Positions 1 to 8,612 of a stretch of DNA of 55,409 bases are shown here, piece by piece. The notes under the pieces are model-generated. The model made no database searches, was not told the origin of the DNA, and saw only the letters and a list, made by a program, of their open reading frames with translations. Every line of letters begins with the position of its first letter. Positions within the stretch are counted from its first letter, which is position 1. The translations under genes were made by a program, and so were the position numbers. This DNA comes from Saprospirales bacterium (GTDB lineage Bacteria; Bacteroidota; Bacteroidia; Chitinophagales; Saprospiraceae): contig PAAY01000057.1 in assembly GCA_002698985.1 (NCBI GenBank), forward strand, positions 1-55,409, read 5' to 3'.

Positions 1-51
1 CCGCTTGAAGCGCTCTGTGTACATCTTGGAACTTTTTGTTTGTTTTGCCAT
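1..51 (-). CDS. 5' fragment of a probable insertion-sequence transposase
   Basis: Read on the minus strand from the ATG at 51-49, the frame is open to the left edge and gives 17 residues, MAKQTKSSKMYTERFKR. The YTERFKR stretch resembles the N-terminal start of the helix-turn-helix protein (OrfA) of IS3-type elements, where a basic leader is followed by Y-[TS]-x-E-F-K. Only 17 codons are present, so the family call is inference. The hairpin and terminal-repeat-like sequence just upstream (57-89) supports a mobile element. Confidence 0.45.
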   Translation of the reverse strand, partial: MAKQTKSSKMYTERFKR

Positions 52-89
52 TGTTGAATAGGTTTTTGTTGTCAACCTATTTCAGGACA
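1..89 (-). mobile_element. putative IS end (IS3-like), truncated by window edge
   Basis: On the minus strand the sequence from 89 begins TGTCCTGAAATAGGTTGACA, a TG-starting end typical of IS3-family terminal inverted repeats. It is followed within 40 bp by the ATG of the transposase-like frame. Inside it, AATAGGTT at 57-64 and AACCTATT at 74-81 form an 8-bp dyad. The other end is outside the window, so the terminal repeat cannot be confirmed. Confidence 0.4.
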
Positions 90-101
90 AGACATGCAGT
101 A

Positions 102-165
102 GGCTCAGTTCTTCAATTCTTCAATTCCTCACCTCCTCACCTCCTCACCTCTTCACCACTCTCAC
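102..165. repeat. 8-bp tandem repeat, consensus TCYTCAMY
   Basis: Six exact-period units of 8 bp run from 110 to 157 (TCTTCAAT twice, TCCTCACC three times, TCTTCACC once), with weaker units on each side. The stop codon of the S8 protease gene (145-147) lies inside the array, so the last residues of that protein are encoded by repeat units. A second array with the same period and core lies at 31551-31598. Confidence 0.8.
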
Positions 166-3100
166 TCCCATCACACCGGCATTTGCCCGAAGGCGAAGAA
201 CGTAAACGCCAGAAGGCAATTCATCCCAGCCATTCAGTTGCCAAATGGCCGTTCCGGTGCTGAAAGACCGGCTGAATTGGTGAAGAACCTTGCCATCGAG
301 TGTGGTCAGGTTGGCTTCCAAGTCCATGGCTGACTCCAGCGTCAGGTTTACCCGAAGGAAATCATCGAAAGGATTTGGGGACACTGAGACAGCCGTCAAG
401 CCAGGTATTTGTTCCGACGCAGCATTGGCGCACTGGGTCATAAAAGCAAATGGAATCGAGAAAGCACTGCTGCCATCACCGGGGCAAAGGGCCTGAACGG
501 CGAACAGGTAGGTGGTGCAGGAATCCAGGTTGCTGATGATGATCGAGTTGGTAGAAGAATTTAGGTAGGTCACGGCCGAGTCGCCGTCGATTTGGTAGGA
601 CACCACATAATTTTCAGCATCGGCAACGGCATTCCAGCTAAGGGTTGCCCCGTTCATGCTGACACTGCTGGTATCCAGTCCATTGGGAACCACATCGCAT
701 GGCGGGTAGCAGAGGGTTGTAAAAGTGTCGGTTACAGACCAGTCACTTTCCACAAATCCGCAACCGGCTTTCACCCGGAATTCGTAATCCGTGCAGTCTT
801 CCAGATTATTGAGCGCCTGGCTGGTGCCATTCACCTGCAAAGATGTCCAGTTGGCGCTGCCAATCGAGCGGTATTCCAAACTGTAATCGAGGCCATTCGC
901 CGTGCTGCCCCATTGGGGAGTTGCCGAGGTGTAATCGATGGCGGAGGTGGTCAGATCTGTTGGCGGATCACAATCCGGTGGAGTGCCTTCTTCGATCACC
1001 ACACAGTAGTCTTCCACTTCGCCGAAATTGAACGATTCGAGGCAGGCGTCCGGCTCGGCATTCCACCGCATGGACACCCGCATTCGGGTGATGCCCGGCA
1101 GTGCAGTGGGAGGAATGGCGACATTTCCGCTTACCGTTGTAGTGGTCAGGTCTCCGGAGTTCAGTACCACCTCGTCATTGCCGAAGAGGCCATCCTGGTT
1201 GAAATCGATCCATGCCTTGATCCATTCCGGAAAAGTGCCGCCGGCATAGGCAGGTGTCACTTCCATCGGGTAGATCTGGTAAGTACTCAGCGTGGTGCTG
1301 ATGCCTGTAAAGTCACTGTAACCACCGTTGGAAGCACTGCTATTGTCGAGGTCTCCGATGCTCACATTGCTGATCCACTCTTCCGATGCATTGGCGCTAG
1401 CGGAAGGGCAATAATTCAAATCCGTACAAGGCCCACAACCGCTGGTTTTGAACATGATCTCCACCAAATCCACCGTGGTTCCGGTGTCGCAAACGGTCTG
1501 CACCTGCACCAGGTACTCAGTACAGGGTTCCAGTCCGGCAAGGTCGAGGCTGGTTTGCTGGACATCGTCCAAAAGTGATGTGTCGCCATTGGCAATGAGG
1601 GTCACCTGATAGGCTTGCGCAGCGAGCACACTGTTCCAGGAAATGGTCACGGTGCTGTCCGTCAGGTTGTCGTAGGCAAGGCCGGAGGGCGGCACACAGC
1701 AGCCGTCGGTCATGAATGTCAATTGCGCAGCGACACTGGAGGTGTCCGCACAGAAATCAATGAGTTCCGCTTCATAGGCGGCACAGGCTTGCAAATCATC
1801 CAGGAATTGAGGACTGTTGGCGGTGTCAATAACCGTCCACACGGTGTCACCGATCAAGCGGTAGCGCAGCTGGGTGTACAGTGCAGAATCGTAAGAAACC
1901 CAGCTGATGTAGGCGGAAGTATCCACTACTTCGGCAGCCATTGGCCCGAAAGGCGAAGGGCATGGGCCACAGTTTTCGAGTAACAGGTCTATGGCCTTTT
2001 TTACGTTCACCCGGCCGCCGTATTTCACTTCGTCCAACAGGGCCGGTACGGTATCCACCGAATTGAAAATGGCATCTCGGACCAGCTGTGCGGCGGTTGC
2101 CGGCGATGACTTAGCCATCGACCCCAGGTAGGGGCAGGGCGCCGAATACATCAGACCGATCATTCCCGCCACCAGCGGCGAAGCAAAGGAGGTGCCGCTG
2201 GTGGTGGTCGGTCCTCCGTTCAGGTTGATGCTGACAATGGCCTGTCCGGGAGCGCCGACGTCGATGTGCTCCACGCCGTAGCCCGAGAAGGTACGGATGT
2301 CATCGCTGTTGGTAGCCGTAACGGCAATCATGTATTCACTGGGGCAGGCGGTGGGCAGGTCACCCACCTGGTCTATGTTCACGTTGTTGTTGGCCGTCGC
2401 TCCGCAATTGAGGATTCCGACCGTTCCCAGGGAATCGTAAAAAGCACACCAAAGCGGTGCATCGGCAGGTTGCCCATTGTCGAGTCCCCAGGAGGCATTG
2501 GTGGCCACGACAAAAGCACCTCGGGCACCTCCAGTTTCGTTGTACAGCTTTCGCATCACATAGGGGTAGGTGTAAGAGGCCAGCGCATTGGCTTCGGAAA
2601 CCCCGCTGAAATCCACGTTCATGATCTTCACATTCCAGTTGATGCCCGTGGCAAGCAGGTAGTTGTTACCGACGGCTCCGATCATGCCGGCAACGGTGGT
2701 CCCGTGTCCTTCGGCGTTGATGTCGTCGGTATTGGTCTGCACATTCCAGCCTTCGTAGTCATCCACATAGCCGTTGCCATCATCATCGATGCCGTTGTCT
2801 GGAATTTCGGAGTTGTTGAACCAGAGGTTGCCCTGCAGGTCGGGGTGGTTCCGGTTGGTGCCTTCCAACACACAAACGACGATTTCATCGCCAGAGGCTG
2901 TTTGTCCGCCGGTGGTGATGTCCCAGGCTTCGTCGGCATCCACGTCGCTGTCTGGCGTGCCTCCATTTTGGCCGGTGTTGAGCCATTGCCACTGGCTGGG
3001 GAAGATGGGATCATCCGGCAAGGTGTCCCGCCGGCTGATGACGTGGTTGAACTGTGCAATGGCCACATCGTGCTGGCGGCGCAAAAGACCCAGCATATCA

Positions 3101-3345
3101 TCGTCGTCAAAAGCGGATGCATCAAATTCGAGGAGCCAAATTCTGAACGGCGGTGAAACCTCCTTGACGGCTCTCAGCCCGGTGGGCCTGCCGTCGAATT
3201 TGGCCAGGCGCTGAACCAGGCGTTCAACATCCTGTCCTTTTTGCATCTGAACCAGCAGTTCGCCGGGGAAGTGATCGTAGGATTGGGAGAATGAAAGGTT
3301 GGCAATTGCAAGAATTGCGAAGGCAAAAACGATTATTTTTTTCAT
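145..3345 (-). CDS. secreted subtilisin-like (S8) protease with FN3 and GEVED modules, T9SS substrate
   Basis: An exported protein of 1066 residues with a peptidase S8 domain and a T9SS sorting tail. The start is the ATG at 3345, because the signal peptide MKKIIVFAFAILAIANLSFS begins there; the longer frame only adds 17 unlikely residues. Domains in order: S8 catalytic domain about 120-450, two fibronectin III domains about 470-650, a GEVED domain about 660-800, two more FN3 domains to about 980, and a C-terminal domain with the VSPNPF motif. The catalytic His214 (GHGT) and Ser386 (SGTSFASP) are present, but the Asp position reads VCVLEGT, giving Glu161 where Asp is expected. By family knowledge it should reach the cell surface or medium through T9SS. 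A TAnnTTTG element lies 30 bp upstream. Whether it is active with Glu is open. Confidence 0.9.
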   Translation of the reverse strand: MKKIIVFAFAILAIANLSFSQSYDHFPGELLVQMQKGQDVERLVQRLAKFDGRPTGLRAVKEVSPPFRIWLLEFDASAFDDDDMLGLLRRQHDVAIAQFNHVISRRDTLPDDPIFPSQWQWLNTGQNGGTPDSDVDADEAWDITTGGQTASGDEIVVCVLEGTNRNHPDLQGNLWFNNSEIPDNGIDDDGNGYVDDYEGWNVQTNTDDINAEGHGTTVAGMIGAVGNNYLLATGINWNVKIMNVDFSGVSEANALASYTYPYVMRKLYNETGGARGAFVVATNASWGLDNGQPADAPLWCAFYDSLGTVGILNCGATANNNVNIDQVGDLPTACPSEYMIAVTATNSDDIRTFSGYGVEHIDVGAPGQAIVSINLNGGPTTTSGTSFASPLVAGMIGLMYSAPCPYLGSMAKSSPATAAQLVRDAIFNSVDTVPALLDEVKYGGRVNVKKAIDLLLENCGPCPSPFGPMAAEVVDTSAYISWVSYDSALYTQLRYRLIGDTVWTVIDTANSPQFLDDLQACAAYEAELIDFCADTSSVAAQLTFMTDGCCVPPSGLAYDNLTDSTVTISWNSVLAAQAYQVTLIANGDTSLLDDVQQTSLDLAGLEPCTEYLVQVQTVCDTGTTVDLVEIMFKTSGCGPCTDLNYCPSASANASEEWISNVSIGDLDNSSASNGGYSDFTGISTTLSTYQIYPMEVTPAYAGGTFPEWIKAWIDFNQDGLFGNDEVVLNSGDLTTTTVSGNVAIPPTALPGITRMRVSMRWNAEPDACLESFNFGEVEDYCVVIEEGTPPDCDPPTDLTTSAIDYTSATPQWGSTANGLDYSLEYRSIGSANWTSLQVNGTSQALNNLEDCTDYEFRVKAGCGFVESDWSVTDTFTTLCYPPCDVVPNGLDTSSVSMNGATLSWNAVADAENYVVSYQIDGDSAVTYLNSSTNSIIISNLDSCTTYLFAVQALCPGDGSSAFSIPFAFMTQCANAASEQIPGLTAVSVSPNPFDDFLRVNLTLESAMDLEANLTTLDGKVLHQFSRSFSTGTAIWQLNGWDELPSGVYVLRLRANAGVMGVRVVKR

Positions 3346-3374
3346 ACAGGTGGCTGCATTGTGTTTGTGATGCC

Positions 3375-3382
3375 CAAATGTA
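3375..3382 (-). promoter_or_regulatory. -7 element TACATTTG for the S8 protease gene
   Basis: CAAATGTA on the plus strand reads TACATTTG on the minus strand, an exact match to the Bacteroidota -7 consensus TAnnTTTG. It lies about 30 bp upstream of the corrected start. A TTTG in the T-run of the terminator, 15 bp further upstream, could act as the -33 element. Confidence 0.6.
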
Positions 3383-3401
3383 CGCAGCCGGAACAAGCAA
3401 A

Positions 3402-3438
3402 AAAGTGCAAAGCCCGACTAAGCGAAACTTTGCACTTT
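3402..3438 (-). terminator. intrinsic terminator after the M43 protease transcript
   Basis: AAAGTGCAAAG (3402-3412) pairs perfectly with CTTTGCACTTT (3428-3438) around a 15-nt loop. On the minus strand the stem is followed by TTTTTT. It closes transcription from the M43 gene before the S8 promoter. Confidence 0.75.
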
Positions 3439-3467
3439 GGACGACTTGAATTTCTGATTTGAAGGAA

Positions 3468-3580
3468 GCAACCGAAGGTTGCCGGACTGGCACAGCCTGC
3501 CTGTCCGCCAACCGGCGGGAAGGCTGTGCTACTGTAGGGCAGCATTCATGCTGCCACGGTAAAACGACCTTCAGGTCGTT
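3468..3580. repeat. palindrome array, copy A (four short palindromes)
   Basis: Four successive dyads: GCAACC/GGTTGC (3468-3482), GCACAGCCT/AGGCTGTGC (3490-3529, with an internal CCGCC/GGCGG), GGCAGCAT-TC-ATGCTGCC (3538-3555) and AACGACCT-TC-AGGTCGTT (3563-3580). Copy B at 3655-3722 keeps the same order of three of them. The array lies between two minus-strand genes and has no coding potential of its own. Confidence 0.8.
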
Positions 3581-3654
3581 CAGCTCTGAACCAAAACACA
3601 ACGACCTGCATTAGCGCTATAATTAGCACCAACTTTGTTTGGTTGTTTTTGCTT

Positions 3655-3722
3655 CGGCAACCTGAAGGTTGCCGGACTGGCACAGCCTAAAGGCTGTGCT
3701 ACTAGAAAACGACCTTCAGGTC
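3655..3722. repeat. palindrome array, copy B (three short palindromes)
   Basis: CGGCAACCT-GA-AGGTTGCCG (3655-3674), GCACAGCCT-AA-AGGCTGTGC (3680-3699) and GACCT-TC-AGGTC (3711-3722). The linkers GGACTG and CTACT are shared with copy A, so the two are repeats of one unit. The end lies 22 bp after the stop of the M43 protease gene in its direction of transcription. Confidence 0.8.
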
Positions 3723-3743
3723 ATTCAGCAAGGTCCTCAACCC

Positions 3744-6700
3744 TTACATTTTTGCGAAGCGACGCAGCCATAACCGTTGCCCGGAGGCTACCTGGATCTG
3801 GTAAATGCCCGAGGGCAGATTACGCAGCGAAAGCGCATGAGGAGCAGCCACATTGGTCAGTATTTCCCGATGGACGAGCTGTCCGGAATTGTTGTAAATT
3901 CTCACTTCTTTTTCTTCAAAAACCGGCTTCGCAAAATCCAGGTACAAGACTTCACCGGCAGGATTGGGGTACAACAGGAGCTGGTTGTCTTCGGCCACTT
4001 CACCGGCTGCATTCATCAACTTGATTTCGATTTCTTCCGAAACAATGCTGCAACCACTGGCATCCGCTACCTCGGCGGTGTAAACGCCCGGCAGAAGTGC
4101 AGCCGGATCGAGGCCCGGTGCCGGATTACCATTCACATACCAGTTGATGGTATAAGGGGCCTGGCCACCACTGATCGTCAACTCGATGCTGCCATCGGCT
4201 GCACCGGTGCTGTGTTGCACATTGGCCACTTCCAGGCTCAGGTCGCTCACCACCGTAATGGTGAAATGGCAAAATGATTCATTGCCGGAGTCGTCCGTAG
4301 CCCGCCAGACTACATCGTTCACTCCGATGTCGAGGGGCTCGTTGGCAAGTGGTCCTTCAATGATCTCATTGAATACATCACTGCAATTGTCAATGGCTGT
4401 CACTTCGTAAGGCACACCTTCACAGGAGCTAACCACCATGTTGCTTTCGCAGAAATACTCTGGTGGAACGGTATCAAGCACCGTCACCATCACGGAATCA
4501 ATGCTGCTGTTTCCGCTGCTGTCGGTGGCCTTTACTATTACGGGGTAAGTACCACCGGCATCCCCACAGTAAAATTCCCCTGGGGTCAACTCGATGTTCA
4601 CCATGCTGCAATTGTCGAAAGTACCCTCATCTACATCCTCCGGATTCACGGCAATGATGCCCTGGCCGGCGATATAGACAGTAGCATCTTTGAGCACGAG
4701 GGTCGGTGGTGTCTGGTCGGCAGATCCGATTTCAACCGTATCCACAATACTGCATGCCCCGGCATCGCTGATGGTGACGGTATAGCTGCCAGCCGGCACG
4801 TTTGACAGGAAAAACTGGGTGCTGCCATTGCTCCAGAGGTATTGGTAGGGTCCGCTGCCGCCACTCACAGAACTGACTTCTGCATAGCCATCGGCAACAT
4901 CGGGACAGGAGGCCTCCATGGTGAAGAATTCCGCCTGGATGTTGCAACCGACACCTTCCTGCACCACGACCGTTTGCATCGCTTCGCAATTGTTCTGATC
5001 GGAAACGGTGACGGTGTATGTGCCTGGTGAGAGGTTCGTCAGGCTCTGGGCGTTGCTGCCATTGCTCCACTGAAAACTGTAGGGTGCCGTGCCGCCGGTA
5101 GGATTGGCCTGGGCGGTGCCGTCGTTGGCACCGGCGGAGCTTTCATTGGTGGCGGTGGCGTTGGCAATCAGCAGACCGGGTTCAGGAATTTCAATCGTCA
5201 AAATGGTCTGGCACTGGCTGGCATCGGTAACCGTTGCGCTGTAAAAGCCTGCGGGCACATTGTTCAACTGGGCGCCGGTGGCTCCATTACTCCAAAGGTA
5301 AGTAACAGGTTCATTGCCGCCGGTGGCGGTGAGGGTGGCAGCGCCATTGCTGAGGCCAAAACAGGACACAGGCTGCACAGTGGCCGTGACCGCAAAACCT
5401 GCACAACTGAATGGCTGAATGCTGAAATTCTCCGTAACGAGGCAGCCGTTCTGGTCGGACACGGTGACCGAATAATTGCCCGGGGCGAGTCCGGAAACCG
5501 TCTGAGAGGTGGCGCCGGTGCTCCACAGGTAGGAGTAAGGAGGCATACCGCCCGTGGGGTTGGCAGTTGCCGTTCCATCGGAGGCGCCATTCGATGTTTC
5601 ATTGGTCGTTGTCAGATTGGGCACAATGGCTGCCGGCTCCGTCAGGGTGTAACTGGCCACCGCCGGGCAATTGTCAGCAGCGGTTACCGTCACCGAATAG
5701 CTTCCCGGCCCCAGCTGACTGATGCTCTGACCCGTTTGGCCGGTGCTCCACAGGTAGGTATAGGGTGGATTTCCCTGTTGGCCGGAGGCCGAGAGAACGC
5801 CATCATTGGCGCCGTTGCAGGAGATGCCCTGCCCGCTGATGGACGCGCTGAATTGCCCACAGTTGTAGGCCTCGATGGTGAAATTCAGGGTGGTGTCACA
5901 GCCATTTACATCAGTCACTTCCACCCAATAAGCACCGGGTGAAAGGTTGCTAACCTGGTTGCCGCTGGCACCCGTGCTCCACAAGTAGCTGAAAGGAGCT
6001 TGCCCGCTCACATTCTGCACCTGCGCACTTCCGTCGGAAGCCTGGTAGCCGCTCTCGTTTTGAACGGACAGGCTGGCAGAAGGGGCAGCTTCCTGGGGTA
6101 CTGATTCCTCCAGTTGCAGCTCACAACCCAATGCGTCGGTGACAGTGACGGCTACAGCGCCGGGGCAGAGCCCGGTACTCCCATTGCCCGAAGGGCTACC
6201 GGAAGACCAGGTATAAGCAAAGCCCGGATTGCCACCGGCGAGCTGCACCTCGGCCGTGCCGGTACATTGGCCGCAGGCCGAAGCGGTGGTGCTCAGGGAG
6301 CCTGACAAGGTGGAACAACTCTGTCCCAGCCGGATGTTGTCGAGGTAGAGGCGGTTGCCCCAGCCAGAGAGGTTCAGAAATGCAAGTGTCACATCTTCCA
6401 TGCCGTCGAAAAAGGAGAGGTCGACCGTTTCCTCACGCCATTGGTTGGGCGTCGGGATGAAGGGGTTCTCCGTCGGCGGGGCTGTGCTCAGGGATTCACC
6501 CCCCTTCACGAAAACGAGCTGATTGAAAATTTGGGAGCAATCCGTCGCCACCAGGATGACAAGCGTATCGGTCAGTTGCGCGCTAAATGGCGCATAAGCC
6601 ACGTCGAATTTCAGGGTCGTTCCCGTCTGGTTGCGCAGGTCGTAATGCCGGGTGATGAGCGCATCGATGGTGCCGAAGGGGTTGTTGGTCGGGTTGCCGG

Positions 6701-8255
6701 CGAAGTTGTCGAACAAAACAGACTGCTGCCCCTCACCGTAAGCGGAGGCCAGGTTGGTAATCTCCCATTCGAAGTCATCGCCGGTTACGTTGAAAGAAAA
6801 CAGGCCCGTATTGGTGGGCAACTGGGCATCGTCCTCGAAGGTCTCGTTGAGCGGCGGCGGAATGGAAACGAAAGTGATCCGTTGCGCAGCGATGGTATCA
6901 TTTGCTGTGCGTTCATCCGGCTGGCCGCCCGGCAAAGCGGTGTAAATCGTCAGGGTGTAAAGTCCATCCGGCGGAAAGATGCCCGGCAGGATCACGTCCA
7001 CATTTTCGCCGGCGAAGAGGTTGTCAAGGTAAAGGAAGGAGTCAGGGCTGTTGTTGTTGATTTGCGTCACAATGTAAACGGAATCAATGGCTTCCACACC
7101 AAAATTGCGGATGGTGACCACCGGGCTCAGGCTGTCGGTGGTGCAGGTGGTGGCTGCCGGTTCCAGCAAGCGGATCACGCCGGCGTCGTATTGGATGAGA
7201 TTGCACTGATTCGGTGCATTGAGGAGCAGGTTCTCGCGGCTGCCGTAGTTGAAACCCGGCGTTGCATTGCCCTGTAAAACGGCCCGCATCACATTTACCT
7301 GGCCCTGGGTGAAAGAGGTGTAGCAGTTTTCGTTCACATAGTCCATGTAGTTGACGTACATGTGCTCATTGCCGCAGGATACCGGCCCCGCCGGATAGCT
7401 ACTGTCGCAATCGAGGGTGACATATTCCCGCGTGGCCTTGTCGATATTGGGCGTGTCGGAAATGCCGTCGTCGCTGTTGCAACTATTGCCCTGAAAGGGA
7501 TGCGGCACACCAAGGTAATGGCCAACCTCATGCGTCAGGGGCCGGTAACCGGAGGCGGAATAGCCCGGCGCCCCAAACCAGCGGTAGTCTATCACGATGC
7601 CATCGGTTGCAGCACCCACCAGTGAGGGCGTGGGGTAATTTGCAAATCCCACTACCCCACCCGCTGCGGTGGTTCCCGGTATGGGCAACACATAGACGTT
7701 CATGTACCGGGAGGGATCCCAGTTGATGGCGGGTTTTATCTCTGAATTGATGTTGTTGTTGCTCCATGAGCTGCCGGTCACCTGCATGTTTTGCCGGTCG
7801 ATGCCGTTGGTGGGATTTCCGTCGGGGTCCACACTTGCCAGGCAAAACTGGATGTTGGGCACGGCAGCCGCACCGGCCCATTGCGAAGGTGTGTTGTAAA
7901 ACTGCGGATTCAACGCTGCATAGTCTTCGTTGAGGATGGCGATTTGAGCCATGACCTGCTCATCAGAAAGGTTCTGCCCCTGGCCCACCGGCTCGCCGTT
8001 GTGGATGATGTGCACCACCACTGAAATGGTCAGCAGGGGTTCAAGGGTCTTTTCGGCTTGCGCCAATTGGGGCACCGCCTCGGCAAAATACTTTTCCAGT
8101 TCTTTGGCAAAATCCGGATGCTGCGCCGCCATTTGTTGTTGCCATTCGTCGCTGGCGCAATGGGGTTGGTTGGGATTTTGAAAAGGGGATTGGGCATGCA
8201 GTGATGTAATACAGCAGCAGGAAAAGAGCAGAATGAGGGCGGTAAAGCGGTTCAT
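3744..8255 (-). CDS. secreted M43 (pappalysin-type) metalloprotease with SprB repeats, T9SS substrate
   Basis: A 1503-residue exported zinc protease. The signal peptide is about 1-22 and the catalytic domain about 90-340, with the zinc motif HEVGHYLGVPH near residue 243 and the Met-turn NYMDY near 303, matching the metzincin pattern HExxHxxGxxH. After it come a CARDB-like domain (about 360-460), a MAM or choice-of-anchor-J-like domain (about 468-645), seven SprB-type repeats of about 70-75 residues (about 650-1170, each with a GGxxPYxYLWSxG core and a YxVTVxDxxxC end), two HYR-like domains (about 1176-1335), one more SprB-like repeat, and a T9SS C-terminal domain starting at LLYPNPAGEV. SprB repeats are known from the Flavobacterium gliding adhesin. 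Here they probably form a stalk that holds the protease at the surface; that role is inference. Confidence 0.92.
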   Translation of the reverse strand: MNRFTALILLFSCCCITSLHAQSPFQNPNQPHCASDEWQQQMAAQHPDFAKELEKYFAEAVPQLAQAEKTLEPLLTISVVVHIIHNGEPVGQGQNLSDEQVMAQIAILNEDYAALNPQFYNTPSQWAGAAAVPNIQFCLASVDPDGNPTNGIDRQNMQVTGSSWSNNNINSEIKPAINWDPSRYMNVYVLPIPGTTAAGGVVGFANYPTPSLVGAATDGIVIDYRWFGAPGYSASGYRPLTHEVGHYLGVPHPFQGNSCNSDDGISDTPNIDKATREYVTLDCDSSYPAGPVSCGNEHMYVNYMDYVNENCYTSFTQGQVNVMRAVLQGNATPGFNYGSRENLLLNAPNQCNLIQYDAGVIRLLEPAATTCTTDSLSPVVTIRNFGVEAIDSVYIVTQINNNSPDSFLYLDNLFAGENVDVILPGIFPPDGLYTLTIYTALPGGQPDERTANDTIAAQRITFVSIPPPLNETFEDDAQLPTNTGLFSFNVTGDDFEWEITNLASAYGEGQQSVLFDNFAGNPTNNPFGTIDALITRHYDLRNQTGTTLKFDVAYAPFSAQLTDTLVILVATDCSQIFNQLVFVKGGESLSTAPPTENPFIPTPNQWREETVDLSFFDGMEDVTLAFLNLSGWGNRLYLDNIRLGQSCSTLSGSLSTTASACGQCTGTAEVQLAGGNPGFAYTWSSGSPSGNGSTGLCPGAVAVTVTDALGCELQLEESVPQEAAPSASLSVQNESGYQASDGSAQVQNVSGQAPFSYLWSTGASGNQVSNLSPGAYWVEVTDVNGCDTTLNFTIEAYNCGQFSASISGQGISCNGANDGVLSASGQQGNPPYTYLWSTGQTGQSISQLGPGSYSVTVTAADNCPAVASYTLTEPAAIVPNLTTTNETSNGASDGTATANPTGGMPPYSYLWSTGATSQTVSGLAPGNYSVTVSDQNGCLVTENFSIQPFSCAGFAVTATVQPVSCFGLSNGAATLTATGGNEPVTYLWSNGATGAQLNNVPAGFYSATVTDASQCQTILTIEIPEPGLLIANATATNESSAGANDGTAQANPTGGTAPYSFQWSNGSNAQSLTNLSPGTYTVTVSDQNNCEAMQTVVVQEGVGCNIQAEFFTMEASCPDVADGYAEVSSVSGGSGPYQYLWSNGSTQFFLSNVPAGSYTVTISDAGACSIVDTVEIGSADQTPPTLVLKDATVYIAGQGIIAVNPEDVDEGTFDNCSMVNIELTPGEFYCGDAGGTYPVIVKATDSSGNSSIDSVMVTVLDTVPPEYFCESNMVVSSCEGVPYEVTAIDNCSDVFNEIIEGPLANEPLDIGVNDVVWRATDDSGNESFCHFTITVVSDLSLEVANVQHSTGAADGSIELTISGGQAPYTINWYVNGNPAPGLDPAALLPGVYTAEVADASGCSIVSEEIEIKLMNAAGEVAEDNQLLLYPNPAGEVLYLDFAKPVFEEKEVRIYNNSGQLVHREILTNVAAPHALSLRNLPSGIYQIQVASGQRLWLRRFAKM

Positions 8256-8291
8256 GGAACAATAACAATTTGGGGGTCCTTAATGTGGTGC

Positions 8292-8299
8292 CAAAGCTA
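8292..8299 (-). promoter_or_regulatory. -7 element TAGCTTTG for the M43 protease gene
   Basis: CAAAGCTA on the plus strand reads TAGCTTTG on the minus strand, an exact TAnnTTTG match 36 bp upstream of the start codon. A TTG at 8324-8322 lies 22 bp further upstream and could be the -33 element. Confidence 0.55.
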
Positions 8300-8612
8300 T
8301 TAAATACGTTGGACTACGGCACAAGCGCTGCAGCAATCGTTGGAGCAGACCGGTGAGAACAGCAAATGGATAGCTGCTGTGTAACCCTACTCACCTGGAT
8401 TCAGGGTAATGAATGATACGGTTGCACTTGCCAGAAGTTCCAGAAAGTGCCTTGGGTGCAAGGCTGTTGTTTATCGAAGAAAAGCATCATAGGGGTAGCA
8501 ATTTAAGCTTGTTATATTGAAGTTATCACCCAAGTGTATGAGCGACAACGTGTAGCGACGTGCAGTGACTACACAGTTGAGGGCAAAGCGGATTATGGCT
8601 CTTCCGGGAGGA
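8300..8612. other. non-coding gap between the ATPase and M43 protease genes
   Basis: I see no credible gene, tRNA or repeat family here. There is a loose dyad (TTGCAC 8422-8427 with GTGCAA 8456-8461), and CCAGAA occurs twice between its arms. No clear terminator with a T-run follows the ATPase stop. Confidence 0.5.

Noticed and set aside
36-263. 75-codon plus-strand frame at the left end
   Set aside because: It runs through the IS-like end, the 8-bp repeat and the protease's 3' end, with Pro/Ser/Leu composition forced by the repeat.
592-1578. 328-codon plus-strand frame, and similar ones at 2266-3156 and 6441-7277
   Set aside because: Shadows of the two protease genes; no domain features, and the sense frames have clear catalytic motifs and T9SS tails.
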